A stretch of 64,000 nucleotides of DNA from Sepiola atlantica. Lineage: Eukaryota; Mollusca; Cephalopoda; Sepiida; Sepiolidae. The stretch spans positions 1,616,201 to 1,680,200 of the forward strand of contig CAUVYP010000262.1 of assembly GCA_963556195.1 (NCBI GenBank), read 5' to 3'. The translations under genes were made by a program, and so were the position numbers. This document shows positions 10,256 to 21,800 of the stretch, one piece after another. Under the pieces are notes generated by a model. It was not told the DNA's origin and did not search any database. It saw nothing but the letters and a program-made list of their open reading frames with translations. Every line of letters begins with the position of its first letter. The stretch's first letter is position 1.

Positions 10256-10964
10256 CTGGCCTTGTGCCTAACTCCTGGAGAGGAGTAAATCAATACTCTA
10301 GTGTAAATTTGTGTTGACGTTTTCCTTTGTGTAACTTTCTAATAGGAGATGTATTTACTATTGCCCGTTGGGTAAGGTGCCTTACTATATTCACGAGGGA
10401 ATCTCAATGGGACTATACAGTCATTTCACTTCTCACCAAAGTTCCATTGTTTTCATTAAGTTTCAGTGCTAATAGTTTTCAAACATTTAGTTAGAAAGTG
10501 AAAATTATTATAAAAAAAAGAATGTGCACCAAAAAAGTAAACAATAATATTTTCTCTGATAATGACTGTTTTCCCCTATCTGTCCGGCTGTCTCCCTTGC
10601 TTCATCTGTGTTCATGGTTTGGTTTATATCATGTAGCAGTATTTATATGGGGTTGCATAGTTAATAGAATAATAAATATGCTGTTTATTGAATGTAATAT
10701 CGACAAAATAATAGAATAAATAGCAAGCAAATAAAAATACTTGTTCGAAAAAAATTAGTTGAAGAATACATTACCAGAGCCTCGTTAGCCAGGGTTATAC
10801 AGAGTGAAACGGGCTATAAGAACTGGTGTAAAGTTACATTCATAACCACCTAAGCATTTACACTGTTTTACCCTGTTACCACCTCCCAGGACGGGGACCA
10901 GAGATTGGATTTTGGGAGGCATGTTTGGCTGTTAAGCGACCAAAACCATGTTCTTTTAGTCAAT
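10256..10964. other. H1 interior, no gene
   Basis: A 73-codon frame at 10498 starts with GTG and resembles nothing known; it recurs at 40371 only because the whole unit is duplicated. Confidence 0.4.
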
Positions 10965-11175
10965 TCTCAACTCTGTCATTCATTTGTATGTTATTCTCAA
11001 CTCTGGGGGAGCTGTCATTCATTTGTATGTTATTCTCAACTCTGGGGGAGCTGTCATTCATTTGTAAGTCATTCTCAACTCTGGTGGAGGTGTCATTCAT
11101 TTTCTAATTATTCTCAACTCTGGGGGAGGTGTCATTCATTATTTAATTATTCTTAATACTGGGGGAGTTGTCATT
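10965..11175. repeat. ~38-bp minisatellite, 5-6 units
   Basis: The unit is close to TTCTCAACTCTGGGGGAG followed by CTGTCATTCATTTGTATGTTA. The first units are near-identical and the last two degenerate. The second H1 copy carries it at 40838-41048. Confidence 0.85.
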
Positions 11176-14060
11176 TTAGAATTGGTAATTTGTATAAACA
11201 AAATGTAGTTAAAATGAATTTAGAATTCTGAAAATTCTTGGGGAGTTTATTTACGTTTATTTTAGATTCTTACCGATTTAGACTTTAGGTCATTTTGGGA
11301 GATAAATTGAATTTAGAATTCTGAAAACTCTTGGGGAGTTTCAAATTGGTGACTTACTGAAAAAGAACATGGTGGCAATGAATATTGGAATTTTTATTAT
11401 GTTCTACACATTTCAGTTGTCAATTTTGTTTTGTTTATTCGTTGATTTTAGATTCTTACCGATTTAGACTTTAGGTCAATTTGGAAGTCAAAATTTATTT
11501 TGAATTCTGAACTCTTGGGGAGTTTGAAATTGGTAATTTGTTGAAACAGAATCATGAAAGTAAAAAAAAAAAAAACGGAAATAAGAATATTTGAAACAAA
11601 AAACCTTGTAAAATGTTTGTGTGTTTTTGATTTGGTAGAATAAGACTTTAGGTCAATTTCAGTTTGTAAATGAATTCAGAATTCTTAAAACTCTTGGAGT
11701 TTGAAATTGATAATTTGCTGAAAAAGAATTTAAAAAAAAAAATTTAAAAAACGGAAATAAGAATATTTGAAACAAAAAACCTTGTAAAATGTGTGATTGT
11801 CAGTGATAAAAAATGAAATTTTTATAATTTTTTGTATACTCTTGAGTTGTAAATGTGGCTGTTTTAAACAGTGGGATACTCGTTTTTTTTTGTTTTTGAT
11901 TCTGGCGGAATAAGACTTTAGGTCAATTTGGGTTTGTAAATGAATTCAGAATTCTTAAAACTCTTGGGGAGTTTGAAATTGATAATTTGCTGAAAAAGAA
12001 TTTTAAAAGTAATAAAAAACAAAACGGAAATAAGAATATTTGAAACAAAAAACCTTGTAACATGTGTGATTGTCGGTGATAAAAAATGAAATTTTTATAA
12101 TTTTTTGTATACTCTTGAGGAGTTGTAAATGTGGCTGTTTTTCACAGCAGAATACTCGTTTTTAGTTTTTGATTTGGTGGAATAAGACTTTAGGTCAATT
12201 TGGGAGTCAAAATTTATTTTGAATTCTGAACTCTTGGGGAGTTTGAAATTGGTAATTTGCTGAAACAAAAGTAGGAAAAAAAAATTAACGTATTTTGAAT
12301 GGTTAAAGAAAAATTTGTTAAATGTGGTGATAATGAATATCGGTATTTGTAATGTTTTTTACACTCTTGTTAAAAAGTTCACATTTGAAAATTACATCTG
12401 ATCACTGTTAAAATACAAATTTAGACATCTCTAGGGTATCAAAGCAAAAACAAAATCGATTCCTACAGGTTCCAAAAATGATACAAATTCTGAATTTACT
12501 CCACAAGAGTAAAAAATTTCGAGGAAGTTGAAATTAAAAATCCAGCTATTCTAGAGTCTATAAGAACAACAATAGGTGACTCTTCCAGTGTTTTAAAAAA
12601 ACAAAAACAATATATATATTTATTTTTTATTTTTTCTTTGGGGGGGGGGGTATTAAAACCAATCTTGTGTCTTTTCTGTATTGTTCACTCCACTCTCCAA
12701 TTGAACCGATGAATTTCTTTACATAGAATATTTATAACAATTACATTTCCTACATTTGGAAAATACTTTAAGTATGGTAGCCCTTAGAGTAAAGGTGGTA
12801 TTGTGGTCACTGATGAAAAAGTTTTCTGGATAAGAGTAGTATTCACAATTTTTCATCATTTCCTTTATCTCTGTGTGACCAAGGATTAAAACGCACACCC
12901 ACTCACCTAACTTTGAAATATTCGGTAGAAAAATACTACAACTTACAATAACATATTTGAACAAATTAGGCACGAGGCAAACAAAGTTAGAAAATAGATG
13001 AGAAAAAAAAGTTTCAAATTGGTAATATGCTGAATGAGAATAGAAGTAAAAAAAAAAATGAATATAAGAATGGTTGAAATAAATACATCTTGTTTAATGT
13101 GATAGCGATGAATATCGCAATTATTATTGTTTTCTACACTGTTAATTTTCGATTATGGCAGAATAAAACTTTAGGTGAATTTGGCATTTAAAATGAATTT
13201 AGAATTCTGATAACTGTTGGAGAGTTTGAAATGGATAATATGCTGAAAAATAATTTTTAAAGTGAAAAAAGAAAATTAACATAATGGTGGGAACAAAATA
13301 ACTTTGTTAAATGTGGTGATCATGAATATTGGAAGTTTTTTTGTTTTCCACACTTTTCAGGGGTTGTACAGTTGTCTTCTTTTTTTCATGTTTCTTGTGG
13401 AATCAGAATTTAGGTCAATTTTGGAGTCAAAATTAATTTTGAATTTTGAACTCTTATTGAGTTTGAAATTGGTAATTTGCTGAAACAGAATCATAAAAGT
13501 AATAAAATAAAAAAAACATAAGAATTGTTGAAACAAAAAACTTTGTTAAATGTGGTGGCGATGAATATCACAATTCTTATTGTTTTCTACACTCTTCAGG
13601 AGTCTTGTTTTTCGTTTGTTTTTGATTCTGGCGGAAGAAGACTTTAAGTCAATTTGGGAGTTAAAGTGAATTTCGAAATCTGAAAACTCTTGGGGTGTTT
13701 GAAAATGATAATTAGCTGAAAAAGAATTCTAAAAGAAAAAAAATCAAAATGAACATAAGAATGGTTGGGAAAAAAAACTTTGTTAAATGCGGTGGTGACG
13801 AATATTAGGTTTTCTTTTTTCCACACTGTTCAGTTGTACAATTTTTTTTTCTGGTGTAATCAGACTTTAGGTCGATTTGGGAGTCAAAATAAAATTTGAA
13901 TTCTGAACTCTTAGGGAGGTTGAAATTGGTAATTTGCTGAAACAGAATCGTGAAAGTAATAAGATAAAAAACATAAGCATTGTTGTGCCTAATTTGATCA
14001 ACTATATGTAATTGTAAGTTTTTTTTTGTGCCAATAAATATTTAAACTTGAGGTGAACGG
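11176..14060. repeat. Degenerate ~180-270-bp tandem repeats
   Basis: A composite unit recurs about ten times: AGACTTTAGGTCAATTTGGG, GAATTCTGAACTCTTGGGG, AGTTTGAAATTGGTAATTTG, GAAACAAAAAACCTTGTTAA and a TGATGAATAT... segment. The TTTAGGTCAATTT landmark is near 11283, 11466, 11644, 11913, 12187, 13410, 13640 and 13863. It gives no stable coding frame. Confidence 0.75.
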
Positions 14061-14690
14061 GTGTTGTTATCATTCAAAGCAGAAACTTTTTTTAAAATTG
14101 TCAATAATATTCTTAGCTTTTTTTACTCAGTCACCACAATACCACATTTACTGTAAGGGCTATCATACCTAAAGTATCCTCAAATATAGGAAATATTATT
14201 GTTATAAATATATTATTTACAGAAATTCATTGGTTGAAGTAGGGAGTGATGTGAACAATACACAAAAGAGAAACAATTGGTTTTAAATAGCCCCTCCCCC
14301 CAAAAAAAGATTTGTGAAAAAAGAAGAAGAAAAAAGTTTTGTGTTTAGACACTCGAGGAGGCGAATATTGTTTTGCTGGATTTATAATTTCAATTTCCAG
14401 AGTGATCAGATTTACTTATTAAATTTAGACTATTGGGGAGTTTGGAATTATAATTTGCTGAAACAGAATACTATAAGAAATGAAATTAAAAAATAATATT
14501 TGAATATGTCTGAAAATGTAAAAAAAAAATCGAAATTTGTTACTCTTGGGGAGTAAATTCAGAATTTGTATCATTTTTGGAACCTGTACGAATCAGATTT
14601 TGTTTTTGCTTTGATACCCTAGAGGTGTCGGAATGGGTATTTCAACTACCACAGTTATCGGATGTAATTTTGAAATCTGAACTTTTGGGG
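12370..14690. repeat. Large imperfect inverted repeat, arms ~450-570 bp
   Basis: The left arm 12370-12815 is matched in inverse by 14118-14690. Paired landmarks: CTCTAGGGTATCAAAGCAAA with TTTGCTTTGATACCCTAGAG, TTCCAAAAATGATACAAATT with its inverse at ~14560, TATTAAAACCAATC with GATTGG-type sequence at ~14270, and GGTATTGTGGTCACTG (~12800) with CAGTCACCACAATACC (~14118). The spacer holds part of the tandem repeats. Nothing coding is inside. Confidence 0.8.
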
Positions 14691-14988
14691 AATTTAAATT
14701 GGTGATATTTTGCTGAAATCGAATACTGAAATAAATAAAAGTAAAAAAACAGTATCAGAATATGTGTGAAAAAGTTTAAAGAAAGATTTTTTTTAAATGT
14801 GTTAATCTTCATGAATAAGAATTATTTTATAACTTTGGATGAGTTGGAATATGTTTTCTTTATGTATGTAGCGTATTTAAAAATATCAGTAAGCAGTAAT
14901 ATGAAAATGTAGTTCCTATGAAAAAACATATTTCAAATAAGCTTTCCATTTATATTTGTCGATCTCATTTGTCTGTTCAGTTATATTT

Positions 14989-16737
14989 TCAGGTTAATGC
15001 CTCAGAGTACACAATGTTTGTGGTTTTTCCCTCAGGTGCCAGAATGAAGAGATTATCAGGAGTTCCAACTCTTGAAAGACCAACATATAGCTGGCCATGC
15101 GAAAAAACAGGGTTTGATAGATTCAGACCAACGACTTTCAGTGATTGTCCTTGTGATTTATTAATGGTCATGGCAAAGCTGAGTCGGATCGGAAATTGTA
15201 GCCTTTCAAATTCAAATGGCAAGTCAGTTGGTCTCATTGGTATTCTTGGTATGAAGCAGTTTACTCCTGCATATTTTCCAGACATAATTGTTGCTTCTAC
15301 GACATGGTGCATCATACTTTTTATGATGAGTCTCGTGCCATTGCAGAGTTTTGGTGGATCGAGATTACGAAGCAGTATGATTGGTGCTCCAAGCTTCAGT
15401 AACAGAGTATGTGGAGGAGTTCCTGGTGGTTAGAGACTGTTAAGAAACTCCGTGGAATAATTCACGGTTTCTTCCTGCGAACAAACAGTATCAACAGAAA
15501 TATATGACTTGCTTTCTCCGGGTAACATATTCAGAAGCATGAGATTCATTTCTTTCACAGAGTCATTTGTTGGTGCTAAAATCGCTCGATCACAGAGCCA
15601 ATTGCTATCAGTGTGCTCGTTATGAATTTCTGGAAATATTTTAGCAATCAATTCTTGTTCTGTTTCAATTGTTTGAAAGGGTAAATGAATTTGGTTATTG
15701 GAGTCACTATCCAGGAGTCCATTCCCCACTTGTATAAGTTGTGTCGCAAATTCACCAGCATCATTATCAGCATGTAAATGCACTCACATATTAAGCGTCA
15801 AACTCATTTTCTTAATGTGATGCCATAGATAGGATTTTTTCAGACAGGCATTGATCTGATCAGCCCTTGTTTCTCGAGGTATAATAGGAAGGGTTTGTCT
15901 AAAATCCCCAGCAAAGACCAATGTGACTCCTCCCATGATTGTTGTGCTGTCTTTTAAATCCTGTAACGTACAATCTAACGCTTCCATTGCTCTTTTATGG
16001 CTCATTGTTGCTTCATCCCAGATTATTAATTTACAAAGTTGTAATAGTTTAGCCTTGGCTGAATTTTTTTTAATGTTACACATCGGTTTTTCCTGTCGTG
16101 CGAGGTCTAGTGGTAGAGAAAACATCGAGTGAGCAGTTCTACCACCATCAAGAAGTGTTGCTGCAATCCCACTTGATGCAACTGCAAGGGCAATATTCTT
16201 AGTGTGGCAGACTTTTGCAAGCAGTAGGTTTAAGAGGAAAGTTTTGCCTGTTCCACCCGGAGCATTAATGAAGAATTTTTCTCCTTTGTCATTAATAATG
16301 CTTTCCAAAATGCTGTGATAAATATTCCTCTGGTCATCCACAAGTCGCGGTTCGTTTTCCTTGATGAATTAATCACATGCATGAGAATCATAAGATGTTT
16401 CCTAATGTATTGTATAGTTTACATCCATTATTCCAGTAGGCTCTGGCATTCCACAATCACTTAACGTACGATTAAGAGCCTGGACTCGACAGGATAGGTC
16501 AGTTAGAGATTGGTTATAAATTTCGGGGGGAAATGTAATCGACATATTATCATGTTGCAGTCTTGCTTGATTGAGAAAGTCTTCAGACATATCATTTTTG
16601 CAATTATCCCAGAGAATATTTGGCTGATCAATCTCACAGGCAAACAACTGTCTTAGCTGACTGGCTACTCGTGAAACTGATATGGCACGTGTTGCTGAAA
16701 ATGATCTTCCATACGATGATGAGGATTTCCTGTGCAT
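14989..16737 (-). pseudogene. Helitron PIF1-like DNA helicase domain, pseudogene with four in-frame stops
   Basis: One reading frame runs from 16737 to a natural-looking stop at 14989-14991, about 583 codons. It is broken by TAG 16402-16404, TAA 16369-16371, TGA 15784-15786 and TAA 15430-15432, without any frameshift. All helicase landmarks are present in order: a DDQRNIY region, Walker A APGGTGKT, Walker [35 protein letters not shown] and YVGLSRV. The N-terminal part (SQLRQLFA, LWDNCKNDMSEDFLNQARLQ) matches the stretch that normally lies between the Rep and helicase parts of Helitron proteins. PIF1-type helicases unwind DNA during rolling-circle transposition. The HUH Rep nuclease expected upstream is absent. 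Orientation agrees with the H1 termini. The second copy (45215-46963) carries the same four stops. Confidence 0.9.
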
Positions 16738-18018
16738 TTTTTATTAAAAGTTGAATTCAAAAAAGTAAAAGCAAATAAAACAAAGCAAGTTAATTAAAAG
16801 AATTGTAAGTAAATGTTAAATTAAATAATAACTTGTAAAATATTCAAAATATGAGATTATTATACAATAAAAGGAAACAAAGAACCTGTAGGTGTAAATG
16901 ACTCAACTGAGTCGATAAACTGTAACATAAAAACAATGTAAATTACTGAAACAAATAAAAGTAGATGTTAATAATAAGTAAAGATAGAATCTGAATACGT
17001 ATTTCTTTGTTATTCACTTGTATCAACGATCACCGAGGTTTTCAACTGCAGTGGAAAAAAAGGAAAAGATAATTAAAACGAAATTTTTTTTTTCTCGCAA
17101 AAAATGTGTCAAATAATATGATAATTATATATTTCAGTATCCCTTGTTTTTAAAATGGTAAATATCCATCTGAAAGAAATAGATATTGTAATGTCAACTG
17201 TAATAAAAATTTGCAACTATGTATTCGCACAAATTAGGTGCAGTTGTATTTGCTATTTTATGGGGTCTTGGAAAATTAGGTACTGGAAAATTAAGCATGT
17301 GAAAATCGTGGACTTTATGCAAGGTAGGAAAATTAGAGACCTATGGAATAAATATCAATCAAAAATGCATTTCACCATCGTTCTTCATGCAGATTTTGGT
17401 GGGAGGCACCTCCACCTCATTTTTACTTTATCATTAAAATGTCTTTCTTTTTTATCTGAATCAGTAAATGAGAAATCCTTCTAGAAGGAGGCAATTTTTA
17501 CTTTTGTTCCAATCCAGAATACCACCGTTTCAGGAGCTAGATTTTCCCTACATTGAAACCGACATAGTTTATTATTATGACCTCGTGGAGAGGCAAGTAA
17601 AATCGGGCAAATTGTTCCCCTATTTTTTTATTTGCAATTTTCGGCGTTCTTTTTTTTAATGATAAGCTAAACTGCAGAAGAACCCTGAAATAGATTCGGT
17701 TTCATTTAAGTATAAGCATGCGAAAATAAATGTAAAATTTTATTAAAGTATTGAAATGTTAGTTTATGTTTTTCATACAAGTGCGAACACTTAAATAATG
17801 AATATATGTTTCTAGACATCTCAAAGAAGATGAAACAGCCAACCGCTAAATGTAAGACGGGCAGACGATAATAGAAGATGAAGAAATTCAAAGAAAAAAA
17901 TATAGATAAAAACCGGACAAACTTTAGATGAAGAATTGTAAATAAATATATTACATTTTTTTTTGGGGGGGGGGGGGATGAACCATTGTCAGTCAAATGT
18001 GTACATGTAAGTGTTTTG
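16738..18018. other. AT-rich H1 interior upstream of helicase, no gene
   Basis: This is where the rest of a Helitron Rep/helicase gene should be on the minus strand, but no HUH motif or other similarity is visible. The plus-strand frames at 17155-17484 and 17468-17659 are conserved in the second H1 copy only as part of the duplication. A G13 homopolymer lies at 17965-17977 (18 G in the other copy, 48189-48206). Confidence 0.5.
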
Positions 18019-18022
18019 ATTT
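18019..18022. other. BEL element target-site duplication, left (ATTT)
   Basis: ATTT here and at 25009-25012 flank the element; the uninterrupted H1 copy has a single ATTT at 48248-48251 in the same context. Confidence 0.9.
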
Positions 18023-18770
18023 TGAAAGAATTTCTTACCTCAATTCTGAGGGGTGTTAGGATTACCTATCTTTCTTTGAAGAGGGGTTAATTAGCATACG
18101 TGAATCACGTTAGCATAGAGATGGAGAGGTTGGGTATTTAATGGTTCAGTTGGGAGGGGTTGGGGTGTGTCTGAATACCAAACAAGTGGACAAGTTACAA
18201 TTTTGAGTGCGTCCCCCTATCTCTTCCCTGCTTTTCCCAGGCCTACCTAATAAGTTACCAATTTGTTTTAACGTGACTAACGTTGAAATTAATTTTGGGT
18301 AGGCCTAAGATATTGATTTCTCTAATTATCTACCAGGGAATCTCGGCCGAGATTTATTTTATTTTATTTTATTTTATTTTATTTTAAGTTGTGTACGTTT
18401 GGCTGGGCATTCTGTCCAGGTAAGACAGTGTTTTTTTTTTGTATTTGTATTTTTTTTTTTTTTTTTTTTTCTCCCACCGAGAGGTATTTCTCCAACCATA
18501 CTTATTTTAGGAGAACACTTTATTTGTTCCCTTGGGCCTATGAAAGGGTCTCATTTCCATATTAATATAAAAATGTTACCAGGCACAACGAGCCGCGACG
18601 CTAAAGAAGCAACGTCGCAACTTTGAAAAGCAGGTAAGCGCGCACTAGCGTTATTTATTTATTCATTTTTTTCCCCTGTTTGTTGCTTTGTTGCCTGTTG
18701 GCGTTTGCAATGGTTCAGTTTTCGTGTCTGTTGTGGGAATTCGAGCCCTAGCCGTTTTAAAGTTTCAACA
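18023..18770 (+). mobile_element. 5' LTR of BEL/Pao element (748 bp, full length)
   Basis: Runs from TGAAAGAATTTC to AAGTTTCAACA. It contains an ATTTT pentamer repeat (about 18354-18385) and long T runs at 18430-18470. Positions 18310-18737 are missing from the 3' LTR. Confidence 0.93.
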
Positions 18771-18788
18771 TTTTGCGACGACACTAAC
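18771..18788 (+). other. Candidate primer-binding site
   Basis: TTTTGCGACGACACTAAC follows the 5' LTR directly. It resembles the TGGCGACCGTGAC-type primer sites of other BEL elements with mismatches, so the tRNA is not assigned. Confidence 0.4.
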
Positions 18789-18878
18789 AGTGTTGGGTTC
18801 GTTGGCTTAGCCAGAATTTCTGGAGTTATTATTTAAAAAAAAAAAAAAAAATTTCTTGGGACCTAAAGTTGGAAAACC

Positions 18879-21800
18879 ATGTCTTTATCAGAGTTAGACA
18901 GCTGCCGTCAGCAGCAAGCTGTGCTAAGAAATAAGATTAGTACAGAATTATGGGGCTTACATAGTGAAGCTACCTTGCCAATGGCAGTTTTTCAGGAACA
19001 CCGGAAAATGATAATGAGATGGTTGGAACGCCTTGGCGAGTTGGAGGATGAAGTGACAGCTGTATGCTTGGACAGTCCTCCGAGTGTGGAGCTTAGAACT
19101 AATGATGACTCGTTGGATCATGCCTTCCGATTTAGGAAGAACACTTTCCAGAAATTAGACGAGTTGAGGGAGAAGTTTGAGGGAAGTCGAACGGATAGGC
19201 AACAAGAGAGTTTGGGGGGTGAAATTGCCCCAGAATTTAGGGCTAATATGGAGGCTCCTACCTTTGATGGAGAACCATCTGATGATAAATTCGCCTTCAA
19301 AAATTTCTTGGCTGGCTTCTGGAATTGTGCGGAGGGCTTTCGCTCCGAGTTGACAAAGTTTCGCTTGTTAAAGAGTTGCCTAAAAGGTCAAGCTCTTCAT
19401 TTGGTAAAGCACCTTTCCACCACAGAAGCTAATTTTCCTGTGGCTTTGCAGCTGTTGGAGGGAGAATATTTGGATATACCAAATATTTTGGATCAGATGT
19501 TTCAGCAGTTGTTGGCAGCCAGACCAAAGTTGGATAGCCAGTTTTCTCAGGTTAAAATTTATCTCAACCAAATCAGGTGTGCTTTGCTGGAGCTGAAAAA
19601 TAGCTACCAGTTGGACTTTTTGGAACCGGGCACACCGGGTTATTTATTAATAAGCCATATTGTGTTTGGCCGGCTACCAGTTTCCTTAAAAAGGGAGTTA
19701 ATGAGCAGGACTGGCAACAGTTATCCCGGAATAGACGACATTGTTTCCTTATCTAAGAATTTAATCAAGGATCTAGTGAGATTGGAGGAGTGTTCTGCCC
19801 CTTCTGGCAATGCCAGGTTTCGATCTGATCGATTTGTTCCAGGCTCTTACTCGCCAAAAAGAGCTTTGGAGAATTTCTCCTCAAGGGGTGGTACCCCACT
19901 ATCGACGTCAACCTGTAAGTTTTGTTCTTCAGGCGGACATGAGGGAAAACTATGCAAAAAATTTGCTAGTTACAAAGAGAGACTATCGCGGTGCAAGGAA
20001 TTACACCTCTGCATTGCATGTGCTGCAGAAGATCATTCATATAATGAATGTCCTGGTAATAAAAGGGGCTTCCCATATGGATGTGCTAATTGTGGCTCGA
20101 AACGGCACTACACAATAATGTGTCCAAAAGATAAAGCCTCTTCTGAGAAAACTAGAGTGAATACCGGCTTCCAGACTTGTGACACTCAACAGATATCCAT
20201 CCTTCCCATCTATAAAGTGGTTTTACATCGCGGCAAGAGACGGTATGTTTGCAATTGTATACTTGATTCTGGAAGTCAACGTTCATATTTTTCCAGAAGC
20301 ATTCTAGAGGGATTAGATATTTCTATAGAATCATGTTATGACCGTCAATATACAATACAGACATTCGTGGGAGAGGAGAAAAAGAATTTAAGTGAGGTAT
20401 TATTGCAGGTGGAAATGGTGCCTAACACCAAAAGACCTTTGCCTGTCCTCATTGACTCCTCCTTTAATTTAAAGTCTCAAACAGATGGGATGGATTTGAT
20501 ATATAGGAATTTAAGAGAAGCCCAGTTCAAATTAGCTGCTGGATTTGATAAAAAGGGACGTCCTTTTCCTATTCAAGGACTAGTGGGGGTAGATCTGCTG
20601 CAGTTTTTGCATCCTTTAAGCCTGATAAAGTGCCAGAATGGTGTAGCCTGGGAGACCCCAAAGGGTATAGTGCCTTGGGGGAATTCACTTAACTTCTTGA
20701 AAGAATCCCAGATATTGTCAATCGGAGAGGAGCGTTCACCACCCGTCAATTATGAAAACGTCCTTGCCAGCATGGGTACTGTTTCCACTACAGCGGTAAA
20801 CTTTGTGCTGGCACCCCGATATAATTATGTAGATCCTTTTAAGGATACATTTGAGAACACCTCGGTGGAAAGAGGGTTGGACAGTTTGTTCAGTTTGGAA
20901 CTTATGGGACTCACTGAGGAGGAAACTTTTTCAGAATTTGAACTAGGGAAGGTAAAGGAGTTCCAAAACTCTGTGGTCATAGAGGACCAGTGTTACTATG
21001 TAAAGCTTCCTTGGTGGGAGGATAAGATTGGCAAAGTTCCATCTAACTATTCGGTGGCATTGGCAGTTTTGAACCGTGTGTTCAATAAGCTGGAAAAAGA
21101 AAATAAATATGGGGAGTATTTGGATGTTTTCCTGGAACAGGAGAAGGAGGGCATTGTGGAGAGAATTGTGGTTTCTCCAGAAAATTATAGAGAATACATT
21201 TGGATACCACATAGACCAGTGTATAAGACTGATGAGCAAAGCACTACAAAAGTGCGGCCTGTATTCAATTGTTCATCAAAACCTAAGGGCGGAATCTCTA
21301 TTAATGAGGCTGCCTACCCTGGGGTGAACTTGATGGGAAATCTCCTTCAGTTGTTGCTACACTTCCGCTCCAATGAGTATGTGTTGCTTGGTGACATCCG
21401 CAAAGCATTTTTGCAAATTAAACTCCTCACTGAGGAGGATAAGAATCGGTTTTGTTTTTTTCTTAAAATAGGAAAAAACTTGGTATGTTTTAGGTATACC
21501 ACATTAATATTTGGCTATAATGCCTCTCCATTTATATTAAATTTTCTTTTGAAGCATCACGCTGACCGTTATCCATCAGATGAATGTTCCAAAACTATTG
21601 GAGAAAATTTTTATGTGGATAACTTAATTAAAACCGGGAATGTACCTGAAACTCTTATACAATTATACACCGATGTTGTGAAGAGGTTGGAAGAGGGACA
21701 CTTTGATTTGCGTTCCTGCAGTTCTAACTGCGAAGAATTAAGACAGAAGATGGAGGAGGATGGGCGTTTGCCTCAACACCACTCCCAATATGAGAAGGTC

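Noticed and set aside
10498..10719. 73-codon ORF conserved at 40371-40592
   Set aside because: GTG start, no similarity, and identity is explained by unit duplication rather than selection.
14918..15433. 171-codon plus-strand frame (and 45144-45659)
   Set aside because: Antisense shadow of the helicase pseudogene, whose minus-strand reading matches known motifs.
17155..17659. Two overlapping plus-strand ORFs conserved in both H1 copies
   Set aside because: Same explanation; they also oppose the direction of the Helitron gene and show no domain.
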